NCBI GenBank assembly: GCA_034421515.1 | Contig: DAOUKH010000065.1 | Coordinates: 7,529 to 71,528, forward strand | DNA length: 64,000 bases | Origin: DAOUKH01 sp034421515 | GTDB taxonomy: Bacteria > Chloroflexota > Dehalococcoidia > SHYB01 | Direction of reading: 5' to 3' | Shown: one piece after another, positions 16,559-23,954 of the stretch | Numbering within the stretch: position 1 is the stretch's first letter | Layout of the letters: each line of letters starts with the position of its first letter | Notes under the pieces: generated by a model | What the model was told of the DNA's origin: nothing | The model's database searches: none | The model's input: only the letters and a program-made list of their open reading frames with translations | Position numbers and translations under genes: made by a program

Positions 16559-17425
16559 TTACGCCCCTTTGGCTCGCTCGACGGCCTTGCGCAGCGCGCG
16601 CTTCGTCAGCACCCCGACGAGGTGCACCCGCTGCTCTATCGTGCCGCGCATATCGGTGATAGGTTTCGCGACCTTCTTGGCCAGCTCCGAGGCCTCGACG
16701 ATGTTCTCTTCCGTCGGCTCCTTGCCTACCAGGAACGCCTCCGCCTCCGACGCCACGACCGGCGTCGGCGCCACCGACGCCAGCGCAATCCGCGCCGACT
16801 CGATGGTCCCGTTATCGAGGACGACCGACGCCCCCGTGCCCGCCACCGCGATGTCCATCTCGTTGCGCGGGATGAACCGGAGGTAGTGGGACCCCTCGCC
16901 CTTCATCGGCGGGGGGAACTTGATCGACACCAGAATCTCGCCGTCCTGGAGCACGCTCTGTCGCGGCCCCGTGCAGAATTCCTCCGCCGGCACCTCGCGC
17001 CGCCCGTTCGGGCCCGCGATAACGCACACGCCGCGGTGCACGATGACCGACGGTATGGTGTCCCCGCTCGGCGCGGCATTGGCGAGGTTGCCTCCCACGC
17101 TGGCCCGGCCTTGGATCTGGATTCCGCCGATCATCCACGTGGAGTCGAACAGCGCGGGATACGTCTCCCGCACCGCATCGTTCTCATAGATCTGATAGCA
17201 GGGCGCCGCGGCCCCGAGTGTCAGCCCCTCGCTCGAGATGGCAATCTCGGTGAGCTCGGGGATCTTCTTCATGTCGACCACGCGGTCGAGCTCGAAGACC
17301 TTGGCCCGCAGGTGGATGAGCAGGTCGGTGCCGCCCGCCAGCGCCCGCGCCTTGGCCCCCTTCTCCGCCATCAACCCGACCGCGTCCTCGACGCTGGTCG
17401 GAGCTACGTATTCGAAGTCTTTCAG
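16559..17425 (-). CDS. Molybdenum hydroxylase FAD subunit (CoxM-like), apparent CTG start
   Basis: The protein has the FAD-binding loops of this subunit: LAGGTDLLIHLRAK (the AGGTDLL pyrophosphate loop) and ASVGGNLANAAPSGD, and it ends in a CoxM-type C-terminal domain. Homologues start with MKxFEYxxPTSxxEA; here that stretch reads LKDFEYVAPTSVEDAV, directly after an in-frame TAG at 17431-17429 and GCC. The only start codon that keeps this segment is CTG at 17425, with AGGGGG about eight bases before it. Alternatives are TTG at 17374 or ATG at 17371, which would delete a conserved strand, or a sequence error. It is the first gene of the molybdenum hydroxylase operon. Confidence 0.88.
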   Translation of the reverse strand: MKDFEYVAPTSVEDAVGLMAEKGAKARALAGGTDLLIHLRAKVFELDRVVDMKKIPELTEIAISSEGLTLGAAAPCYQIYENDAVRETYPALFDSTWMIGGIQIQGRASVGGNLANAAPSGDTIPSVIVHRGVCVIAGPNGRREVPAEEFCTGPRQSVLQDGEILVSIKFPPPMKGEGSHYLRFIPRNEMDIAVAGTGASVVLDNGTIESARIALASVAPTPVVASEAEAFLVGKEPTEENIVEASELAKKVAKPITDMRGTIEQRVHLVGVLTKRALRKAVERAKGA

Positions 17426-17591
17426 GGCCTACCCCCTTCAGTAGGCGGTCCGAGGCGCAAGACGCCCAGAGTCCACCTGAAAATGAGCACTCGGAAGGGT
17501 AGCACAACCCCTATACCAGCGCAATGAAACAGGCCACGCCCCAGACTCCCCTTCCCCACTCGGCAGACCCGTAACCTAGCCGGGGGCAACT

Positions 17592-17940
17592 GCCCTGTCT
17601 TCCGCGCGCCCGCAGGGCAATTCGGGCCAACTCCGCCGTGCGCCGCGGTGAGGGCCCTGTCTCCTGCGCGTCCGCAGGGCAGTTCGGACCAATTCCGTCG
17701 CCCGCCGCGGTGAGGGCCCTGTCTCCTGCGCGTCCACAGGGCAGGTCGGGCCAATTCCGCCGCCCGCCGCGGTAAGGGCCCCGTCTCCTGCGCGTCCACA
17801 GGGCAGCTCGGGCCAATTCCGCCGCCCGCCGCGGTAAGGGCCCTGTCTCCTGCGCGTCCGCAGGGCAATCGGGCCAATTCCGCCGCCCGCCTGGATAGTG
17901 GGGCTTCTCTCCCACGCGTCCGCAGGGTGTCGCTACCGCA
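17592..17940. repeat. 62-bp minisatellite, about six copies
   Basis: GCCCTG (or GCCCCG) recurs at 17592, 17654, 17716, 17778 and 17840 with an exact 62-base period, and a decayed sixth copy begins near 17901. Each copy holds an inverted repeat GCCCTG-n15-CAGGGC and a GGCCAATTCCGCCGCCCGCC segment. The array is continuous, with no unrelated spacers, so it is not a CRISPR. The period is not a multiple of three, so the long minus-strand open frames through it are not genes. The surrounding gap (17426-18379) holds this array, two palindromes and a dispersed repeat, and no gene that I can see. Confidence 0.85.
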
Positions 17941-17949
17941 TCCCGTCAA

Positions 17950-17963
17950 AGAACGTACGTTCT
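17950..17963. promoter_or_regulatory. 14-bp perfect palindrome resembling a GAAC-N4-GTTC box
   Basis: AGAACGTACGTTCT is its own reverse complement. It contains GAAC-N4-GTTC, the spacing of the LexA (SOS) box of Gram-positive bacteria. It lies at the far edge of the minisatellite, 525 bases upstream of the FAD subunit start, and no SOS gene is next to it, so a regulatory role is only a guess. Confidence 0.35.
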
Positions 17964-18048
17964 GTCATGATGATAGGCCCTGGGTGAGGGCGCGTCAAGC
18001 GGGCGGTGGCGCGATCACTTCATTGAGAGGAAGGCGGTTGGAGGAAGC

Positions 18049-18068
18049 GGGCGCGTCGCGACGCGCCC
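18049..18068. repeat. 20-bp palindrome in a GTAGGGGCG/CGCCCCTAC dispersed repeat
   Basis: The bases form GGGCGCGTCG and its exact reverse complement with no loop, followed by CCTACGGGG. A related GTCGCCCCTACAGGGACG piece lies at 18110-18127 and near the window start. No gene is associated. Confidence 0.5.
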
Positions 18069-18189
18069 CTACGGGGAGGCGCTAGGGGCGGGGGTTGGCG
18101 GTAGGAAGGAGTCGCCCCTACAGGGACGTTTGCAGCATAGGGCCGCAGGCTGCGTTGACGTTGGCGCACGCCTCCCGGCCCCCCACCCT

Positions 18190-18353
18190 CCCCGACCCTC
18201 TCCCAGCGGGAGAGGGGGAAGACCGCCCCACCCCGACCCTCTCTCAGTCTCCCCCAGAGGGGGAGAGGTAAAAGAGGCGGTGAGGGAGAGGGGGGAAGAC
18301 CGCCCCGCCCCGGCCCTCTCTCAGTCTCTCCCAGGGGGAGAGAGGTTTAAGGA
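18190..18353 (-). repeat. Intergenic hairpin repeat, two reverse-orientation copies 3' of alaS
   Basis: Read on the minus strand, the block has CCTTAAACCTCTCTCCCCC, TGGGAGAGACTGAGAGAGGGC and GGGGCGGTCTTCC, then a second unit with CCTCTCCCCCTCTGGGGGAG and ACTGAGAGAGGGT, again followed by GGGGCGGTCTTC. These are the modules seen at 262-460. The block starts about 27 bases beyond the alaS stop codon and has the same orientation as alaS. Confidence 0.75.
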
Positions 18354-18379
18354 GCGGCGGACCTGGCTGGCCGACCGCG

Positions 18380-21298
18380 CTACCGCCGCCTCACCAGCTC
18401 CGGCGCCAATGCCAGCGCCTCCGCCAGCTTCGACGCGTCCTTGCCGCCGGCCTGGGCCATGTCGGGGCGGCCGCCGCCACCGCCGCCGGCGACCTTGGCC
18501 ACCTCGCGGATGATGTTGCCCGCGTGGTAGCCCTCCGCCGTCAGGTCCTTGCTCACCGTCGCCACGAACGCCGGCTTTCCGTCGATCACCGAGCCAAGCA
18601 CGATCACCCCGCTCTCGATCCGGCCGCGCAGCGAGTCCGCCGCGCCGCGCAGGGCGTCCATCGTCGACACCGTGACCTCCGACGCGAGCACCGCCACGCC
18701 GTCCACGTCCTGCGCCCCGCCCGCGAGCCCGTCCGTCTGGCGCTTAGCGAGGTCGCGTTCCAACGCCGACGCGCGCTTCCGCTCCCGGTCGAGGTCCTCC
18801 AGCACCGCGGCCAGCCGCGACTGAAGATCGGCGGGCGCCGTCTGCAGCTGCTTGGCGAGTGCCTCCATCAAGACGTGCCGTTCCGAAAGCACGCCCTCTG
18901 TGCCGCGACCCGTCACCGCTTCGATGCGGCGGGTACCCGCGCCGATGCTGCCCTCGCTCTCCACGTGCAGCAGCCCGATCTCGCCCGTTGCCGCGGTATG
19001 CGTGCCGCCGCACAACTCGAAGCTGAACGGCTCCTCGCCGGGGGCGCCGATGCGGCAGGTCCGCACCATGTCGCCATACTTGTCGCCGAAAAAGGCCAAC
19101 GCGCCGTTGTCGATGGCTTCTTGGAAACCCATTTGTTCATGCAGGACGGGCAGGTTGTCCAGCACCCGCCCGTTCACCATCCGTTCGATCTCGCGAAGCT
19201 CGTCGCCGCTCACCCCCGACGGGTGCGAAAAGTCGAAGCGCAGACGGTCGGGCGCGACCAGCGACCCCGCCTGCCGCACGTGCGTCCCCAGGACCCGTCG
19301 CAGGGCGGCGTGGAGCAGGTGGGTGCCGGTGTGGTTTCGCATCACGTCGGCGCGGCGTGATGCATCGACCCGCGCCGTCACTCGTTCACCGACGGCGACC
19401 TCGCCGTCGACGACCTCGCCGGCATGCACAATGAGCCCCGCCACCGGCGCGTGCGTTGTCTCGACCGCGATGCGGCCCTGTGCGCCGGCTATCTCGCCCG
19501 TGTCGCCAACCTGACCGCCGGCCTCGGCGTAGAACGGCGTCTCAGAGAGCACGACCTCGACAGCATCGCCGCGCGCGGCCCTCTCCACGGGCGCGCCGTT
19601 CACGAGCATCGCGACCAGTGTCGTCGCTTGCTCCGTCGACTCGTAGCCGCTAAAGACAGTGGGGGCGGCCACGGCGATTCTCGGCTCTCCTGCCCTCATG
19701 GTGGCCGATACATAGACCCTCTCCCCGAGACCGAACTTGGCTGCAGCACGGCTCCGCTCGCGTTGGGCCTCGAGGTCGCGTTCGAACCCCTCGACGTCGA
19801 CGCTCATACCGTGCTCGCGCGCCACGTCGATGGTGATGTCCAACGGAAAGCCAAACGTGTCGTAGAGCTTGAACGCGGCCTCGCCGGGCGTTTGTGCCTT
19901 CAGAAGATCGACGGCCTCCCGCGCCCCGCGCAGGGCCGCGGCCGTCTCCCGCGACGCGCGGTCGGCGTCGAGGTCGCCGGCGTCCCACCGCCGTTGGATA
20001 TTCTCGGCGCGGTCGGCGGCGAAGCGCAGCCGGGGCGCGACGAACGGCCACCCGGCTGCGGCGGCGCCTTCGTGCGGCGCCTGGGACAGATCGCGCAAAC
20101 CCGACAGCGCCCCGCCTATCTCCTTGCCGTCCTGCTTTGACTCGGCCGCGGCAAGTCCGGCGTCGGCCGCTTCGACCGCGCTCATGAACCCCCGCAGCAG
20201 CGCCATGCCCTGCTGCAACGTCTGCCCGAAGCGATCCTCCTCGGCCTGAATGACGCTGAGCACGGTCGCGCGCTCACGTTCGAGCTCCGGATACTGGTGC
20301 GCCATCTTCTCGATGACCAACTTGGAAAGGTCGCCCAGGAAGAGGCCCTCGATCCCCGCCTTGCGGGCGAAGCGCACCGCGCGGCGCAGGATGCGCCGCA
20401 GCACGTAGCCGCGCCCCTCGTTCGCGGGCGTCACGCCGTCGGCGATGAGGAAGGTAACGCTGCGCGCGTGCTCCGCGAGCACCCGCAGCGCGTAATCCGT
20501 CTCATCGTCCGACCCATAGGACGTGCCCGCCAGCTTCGCCGCGCCCGCGACGAGGTAGTCGAAGGCGTCGCTCTCGTAGGCCGAGAGCCGGCCCTGCATG
20601 ATCGTCGCGGTGCGCTCCAGCCCCATGCCGGTGTCGATGTTGGGCGCGGGGAGCTTCGTCCGCGTCCCGTCGCGGTGGTGGTAGAACTGCGTGAAGACCA
20701 GGTTCCAGATCTCGACAAACCGCTCGCCGCTGTCGGCGGGGGTGAGGTCGGCCCCGTACTCCTCGCCGTAGTCGTAGTGGATCTCGCTGCAGGGGCCGCA
20801 GGGGCCCTCCTCGCCTGCCGGACCCCAGAAGTTGTCCTCGTCCCCATAGCGGACGATGCGCTCGGCGGGCACCCCGATCTCGCGCCAGTAGCCCTCCGCC
20901 TCGTCGTCGTCGAGGTAGATGCTCACCCACAGGCGCTCCTCGGGCAGCTCGAGCACCTCCGTGACGAACTCCCACGACCACGCGATGGCTTCCTTCTTGA
21001 AGTAGTCGCCGATGCTGAAGTTGCCCAGCATCTCGAAGAACGTGAGGTGCTTGGTGTCGCCGACGTTCTCGATGTCGGTGGTGCGGAAGCACTTCTGCGA
21101 CGACGCCAGCCGCGGGTTCGGCGGCTCCGCCTCGCCCGAGAAGTATTGCTTGAACTGCACCATCCCCGCGCTCGTCAGCAGCAGCGTCGGGTCGCCCACC
21201 GGAATCAGCGACGACGACGGCGCAACGAGGTGCCCCCGCTCGGCGAAAAAGTCGAGGTAGGCCTTGCGGATTTCGTCGGTCGTGGTAGGCGGCGTCAT
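18380..21298 (-). CDS. alaS: Alanine-tRNA ligase with an extra internal segment
   Basis: The 972-residue protein charges tRNA-Ala. The class II catalytic core is at the N-terminus (ASSQKCFRTTDIENVG, FFEMLGNFSIGDYFKKEAI, GMGLERT), the editing domain has the zinc ligands HTGTHLLH and CGGTH, and the C-terminal DHHA1 domain ends with GGGGGRPDMAQAGG. Typical length is about 875. The excess lies mainly between LLRGFM (to about residue 372) and TPGEAAFKLYDTFGFP (from about 470), where other AlaRS have some 12 residues. The insert is Ala/Glu-rich and probably helical. The start ATG at 21298 agrees with the family N-terminus. Confidence 0.96.
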   Translation of the reverse strand: MTPPTTTDEIRKAYLDFFAERGHLVAPSSSLIPVGDPTLLLTSAGMVQFKQYFSGEAEPPNPRLASSQKCFRTTDIENVGDTKHLTFFEMLGNFSIGDYFKKEAIAWSWEFVTEVLELPEERLWVSIYLDDDEAEGYWREIGVPAERIVRYGDEDNFWGPAGEEGPCGPCSEIHYDYGEEYGADLTPADSGERFVEIWNLVFTQFYHHRDGTRTKLPAPNIDTGMGLERTATIMQGRLSAYESDAFDYLVAGAAKLAGTSYGSDDETDYALRVLAEHARSVTFLIADGVTPANEGRGYVLRRILRRAVRFARKAGIEGLFLGDLSKLVIEKMAHQYPELERERATVLSVIQAEEDRFGQTLQQGMALLRGFMSAVEAADAGLAAAESKQDGKEIGGALSGLRDLSQAPHEGAAAAGWPFVAPRLRFAADRAENIQRRWDAGDLDADRASRETAAALRGAREAVDLLKAQTPGEAAFKLYDTFGFPLDITIDVAREHGMSVDVEGFERDLEAQRERSRAAAKFGLGERVYVSATMRAGEPRIAVAAPTVFSGYESTEQATTLVAMLVNGAPVERAARGDAVEVVLSETPFYAEAGGQVGDTGEIAGAQGRIAVETTHAPVAGLIVHAGEVVDGEVAVGERVTARVDASRRADVMRNHTGTHLLHAALRRVLGTHVRQAGSLVAPDRLRFDFSHPSGVSGDELREIERMVNGRVLDNLPVLHEQMGFQEAIDNGALAFFGDKYGDMVRTCRIGAPGEEPFSFELCGGTHTAATGEIGLLHVESEGSIGAGTRRIEAVTGRGTEGVLSERHVLMEALAKQLQTAPADLQSRLAAVLEDLDRERKRASALERDLAKRQTDGLAGGAQDVDGVAVLASEVTVSTMDALRGAADSLRGRIESGVIVLGSVIDGKPAFVATVSKDLTAEGYHAGNIIREVAKVAGGGGGGRPDMAQAGGKDASKLAEALALAPELVRRR

Positions 21299-21331
21299 CG
21301 TGCTGGCGCGAAGCGTGCGTGGAACGCCTTA

Positions 21332-21340
21332 ATTCTAACA
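21332..21340 (-). promoter_or_regulatory. Extended -10 promoter element for alaS
   Basis: The minus strand reads TGTTAGAAT, an extended -10 with five of six hexamer matches. The start point would be near 21325, giving an approximately 27-base leader. That is too short to hold a T-box riboswitch. Confidence 0.5.
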
Positions 21341-21441
21341 GTGCGAAGCGGCCCCCTTACGGTCTCCCAGCGGATTTCCAAAACATCGGGATGGCCTTCC
21401 CGCACTTCGCCATCAAGATACAAGCCCTTCTAATGCCCCGT

Positions 21442-21471
21442 TTGACACCCCGCCGCGCCCTTCCGTACGCT
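21442..21471 (+). promoter_or_regulatory. Candidate promoter for rnd
   Basis: A perfect -35 TTGACA (21442-21447) is followed after 18 bases by TACGCT (21466-21471), a weak -10. The mRNA would start near 21478, about 40 bases before the GTG of rnd. Confidence 0.4.
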
Positions 21472-21518
21472 AGGAACGTGGCGCCGCTCCTCTATCCCCC
21501 TCCTTCGCCTCCGGTTGC

Positions 21519-22691
21519 GTGGTAGCCGGCCACTCTCCGTTCGAGCTTGTCACCGACCGTGACCGGCTGGCGCGCGCCGTCAAGGCCGCCCTCCGCGAGC
21601 CCGTCGTCGCCATCGACACCGAGGCCAACGGCTACCACCGCTACCCGGAACGGGTCTGCCTCATCCAGCTCGCCACGCCGAAGCGTCTCTACGTCATCGA
21701 CCCCATCGAAATCGACGACATGTCGCCCCTCGGCCAACTGATCGAAAGCCGGCGGGTCGAGAAGGTGATCCACGGCGCCGACTACGACATCCGCGGCCTC
21801 GACCGCGACTGGGGCTGGCGCATCGCAAACATCTTCGACTCCAGCATCGCGGCCCGGTTCGCGGGTATGGAGAAGATCGGCCTCGCCGCCGCCCTGGAAG
21901 AATGCCTGGGGATTCACGTCGAGAAGCTGAAGCGGCTACAGCGGGCCGACTGGAGCCGCCGCCCGCTCAGCGACGAGGCCCTAGCCTACGCCGCGGAGGA
22001 CGTCGCCCACATGCTGCCCCTTCGCGACGCCCTGCTCGAACGCCTCCAGAATCTTGGACGAGCCGCCTGGGCCGCCGAGGAGTTCGCCCGGCTCGAAGAG
22101 ATTCGCTATTCGCCGCCCGACCCGCCCGAGGTGGCCTGCTTCTCCTACAAGGGTGGCCGCGACCTCGACGGACGGGGCCGCGCCATCCTCAAGGAGTTGG
22201 CCGTGGCCCGCGAGGCCGAGGCCCTGCGGCGGGGCGTCCCCACCTTCCGCATCATGCGCAGCGAAGACCTGGTCGGCATCGCCGCCGCGCCGGACGATCA
22301 GGAGAGCGTCGGCAAGCTGTTGAAGCGGTCGCATCCCGGATTCGCCAACCGTCTCCGCCGGGCTCTTGCAAAAGGGAGGAAGGCCCCACCCGACCCAAGG
22401 CCCCGCTCCAGCGGCGCGCCGCCGCGCATGACGGCGGAGCAGCAGGCCCGGCTGAAGGACCTGAAGGAATGGCGCAACGCGCGGGCGGCGGAGCTTGCCC
22501 TCGACGTGTCCGTGATCTGGCCGGCCGCCAGCCTCGACCGCCTCGCACGCGAGCCCGAGCTCCTAGCGGAAGAGATCAACGAATCCGACGTCCGCCGCTG
22601 GCAGGCCGAGCGCTTCGAGGAAAGTCTCGCCCAGGTCTTGGCAAAGAAGCGGGAAACGGCCGCACCCAAACGGCGTCGTCGCCGCCGCTAA
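21519..22691 (+). CDS. rnd: Ribonuclease D (DEDDy 3'-5' exonuclease with HRDC domain)
   Basis: The 390-residue protein has the three exonuclease motifs with the DEDDy residues: VVAIDTEANGY, VIHGADYDIRGL and YAAEDVAHMLPL. They bind two metal ions for 3' trimming of RNA, classically tRNA precursors. An HRDC domain follows (GRAILKELAVAREAEALRRG), then a second HRDC-like segment (RLKDLKEWRNARAAEL) and a basic tail KRRRRRR. The start is GTG. The gene meets the malic enzyme gene tail to tail, with the two stop codons sharing bases 22688-22691. Confidence 0.93.
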   Translation: MVAGHSPFELVTDRDRLARAVKAALREPVVAIDTEANGYHRYPERVCLIQLATPKRLYVIDPIEIDDMSPLGQLIESRRVEKVIHGADYDIRGLDRDWGWRIANIFDSSIAARFAGMEKIGLAAALEECLGIHVEKLKRLQRADWSRRPLSDEALAYAAEDVAHMLPLRDALLERLQNLGRAAWAAEEFARLEEIRYSPPDPPEVACFSYKGGRDLDGRGRAILKELAVAREAEALRRGVPTFRIMRSEDLVGIAAAPDDQESVGKLLKRSHPGFANRLRRALAKGRKAPPDPRPRSSGAPPRMTAEQQARLKDLKEWRNARAAELALDVSVIWPAASLDRLAREPELLAEEINESDVRRWQAERFEESLAQVLAKKRETAAPKRRRRRR

Positions 22692-23884
22692 CCGGCTCCT
22701 GCCGCCGCCGATTTCGACGCCGCTGCGGCGCGGCCTGACTCCGCGGTCCACGCCCCCGCGACGGCCTTCGCGATGGCGGGCACCACGGCTTTGTCCAGCG
22801 CCCACGGGATGACTCGCTCCGGAACGGGCGTCTCCACCAGCCCGGCCAGCGCGCGCGCCGCGGCCACCTTCATCTCCATCGTGATGCGCGGCGCGCGGAC
22901 GTCCAACGCCCCACGGAAGACGCCGGGGAAGGCGAGGCAGTTGTTGATCTGGTTGGCGAAGTCGCTGCGCCCCGTGCCCACGACGGCGGCGCCCGCCGCC
23001 CTGGCCTCCTCCGGCATGATCTCCGGCACCGGGTTCGCCATGGCGAAGATGATCGGGTCCTTCGCCATCGACTCGACCATCGCCGGCGTCATCGCTCCGG
23101 CCACCGAGAGGCCGATGAAGACGTCGGCGCCCCGGACGGCGTCTTCGAGCCCACCGCGGATGTCGTCGGCGTTAGTGATCGCCAGCATCTCCCGCTTGAT
23201 CGGGGTGAGGTTCTCGCGTCCCTTGTGGATCGTTCCCTGGCTGTCGACGAGGATTACGTGCTTGGCGCCGAGGTGGAAGAGCATCTTGGCGGAGGCCACG
23301 CCCGAGGCGCCCGCGCCCGAAAAGACGATCCGCACGTCCTCCAGCGCCTTGCCGGTGACCTTCAGCGCGTTGAGCAGCCCGCCCAGGATGACCACCGCCG
23401 TCCCGTGCTGGTCGTCGTGGAAGACGGGGATGCCGATGTCCTGGAGGCGCTCCTCGATACCGAAGCAGCGGGGCGCCGAGATGTCTTCGAGGTTGACGCC
23501 GCCGAAGCTGGGCGCCAGCCGCGTGACGGTCTCGACGATTTCGTCGTCCGACTGGGTGGCCAAGCAGATGGGAAAGGCGTCGATGCCGGCGAGCTCCTTG
23601 AACAGGATCGCCTTGCCCTCCATCACCGGCATGGCGCCCTCGGGGCCGATGTTTCCCAGGCCGAGGACGGCGGAGCCGTCGGAGACCACGGCGACGGTGT
23701 TGCCGCGGTTCGTCATCTCGTAGGAGAGCGCGGTGTCTTCCGCCACCGCCAGGCTCACCGCGCCCACGCCGGGCGTATAGGCGATCGAGAGGTCTTCGAT
23801 CGTCTCCAAGGGCATCCGCGAGACGATGCCCATCTTCCCTCTCGTCTCTCTATGGCGTCGAAGCGCCTCGGCGTTGTAGTCCAT
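22688..23884 (-). CDS. NAD(P)-dependent malic enzyme (oxaloacetate-decarboxylating malate dehydrogenase)
   Basis: The 398-residue protein converts malate to pyruvate and CO2. It has the family sequence blocks DLSIAYTPGVG (with the catalytic Tyr), GKAILFKELAGIDAFPI, FGGVNLEDISAPRCF, and the metal-binding FHDDQHGTA. The Rossmann domain has FSGAGASGVASAKML. Length fits the short prokaryotic form without the phosphotransacetylase-like extension. The enzyme would link the TCA cycle to pyruvate and supply NAD(P)H. It is transcribed alone from a TGCTAGAAT element. The tail is Ala-rich and not conserved in the family. Confidence 0.94.
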   Translation of the reverse strand: MDYNAEALRRHRETRGKMGIVSRMPLETIEDLSIAYTPGVGAVSLAVAEDTALSYEMTNRGNTVAVVSDGSAVLGLGNIGPEGAMPVMEGKAILFKELAGIDAFPICLATQSDDEIVETVTRLAPSFGGVNLEDISAPRCFGIEERLQDIGIPVFHDDQHGTAVVILGGLLNALKVTGKALEDVRIVFSGAGASGVASAKMLFHLGAKHVILVDSQGTIHKGRENLTPIKREMLAITNADDIRGGLEDAVRGADVFIGLSVAGAMTPAMVESMAKDPIIFAMANPVPEIMPEEARAAGAAVVGTGRSDFANQINNCLAFPGVFRGALDVRAPRITMEMKVAAARALAGLVETPVPERVIPWALDKAVVPAIAKAVAGAWTAESGRAAAASKSAAAGAG

Positions 23885-23923
23885 GGTGCAAGACCTCAGA
23901 TAGCGGAAGCCGCAAGAGTCGGG

Positions 23924-23932
23924 ATTCTAGCA
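23924..23932 (-). promoter_or_regulatory. Extended -10 promoter element for the malic enzyme gene
   Basis: The minus strand reads TGCTAGAAT. Transcription from about 23917 gives a leader of about 33 bases with GAGG nine bases before the ATG. Confidence 0.5.
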
Positions 23933-23954
23933 GGAGGAAGCGCCGCGCGATACC

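Noticed and set aside
13632..17425. Carbon monoxide dehydrogenase (form I) assignment for the molybdenum enzyme
   Set aside because: The active-site loop is AYRAPG and the Cys of AYRCSFR is absent, so CO oxidation is not supported.
17592..17940. Possible CRISPR array
   Set aside because: The whole 62-base unit is repeated, with no unique spacers, and no cas genes are nearby.
17422..17949. Open frames of 134-175 codons on the minus strand with a repeated RRAAELAR / GRAGDRALTAA pattern
   Set aside because: They are translations of the 62-bp minisatellite. Because 62 is not a multiple of three, the reading frame changes each repeat, and two frames are equally open.
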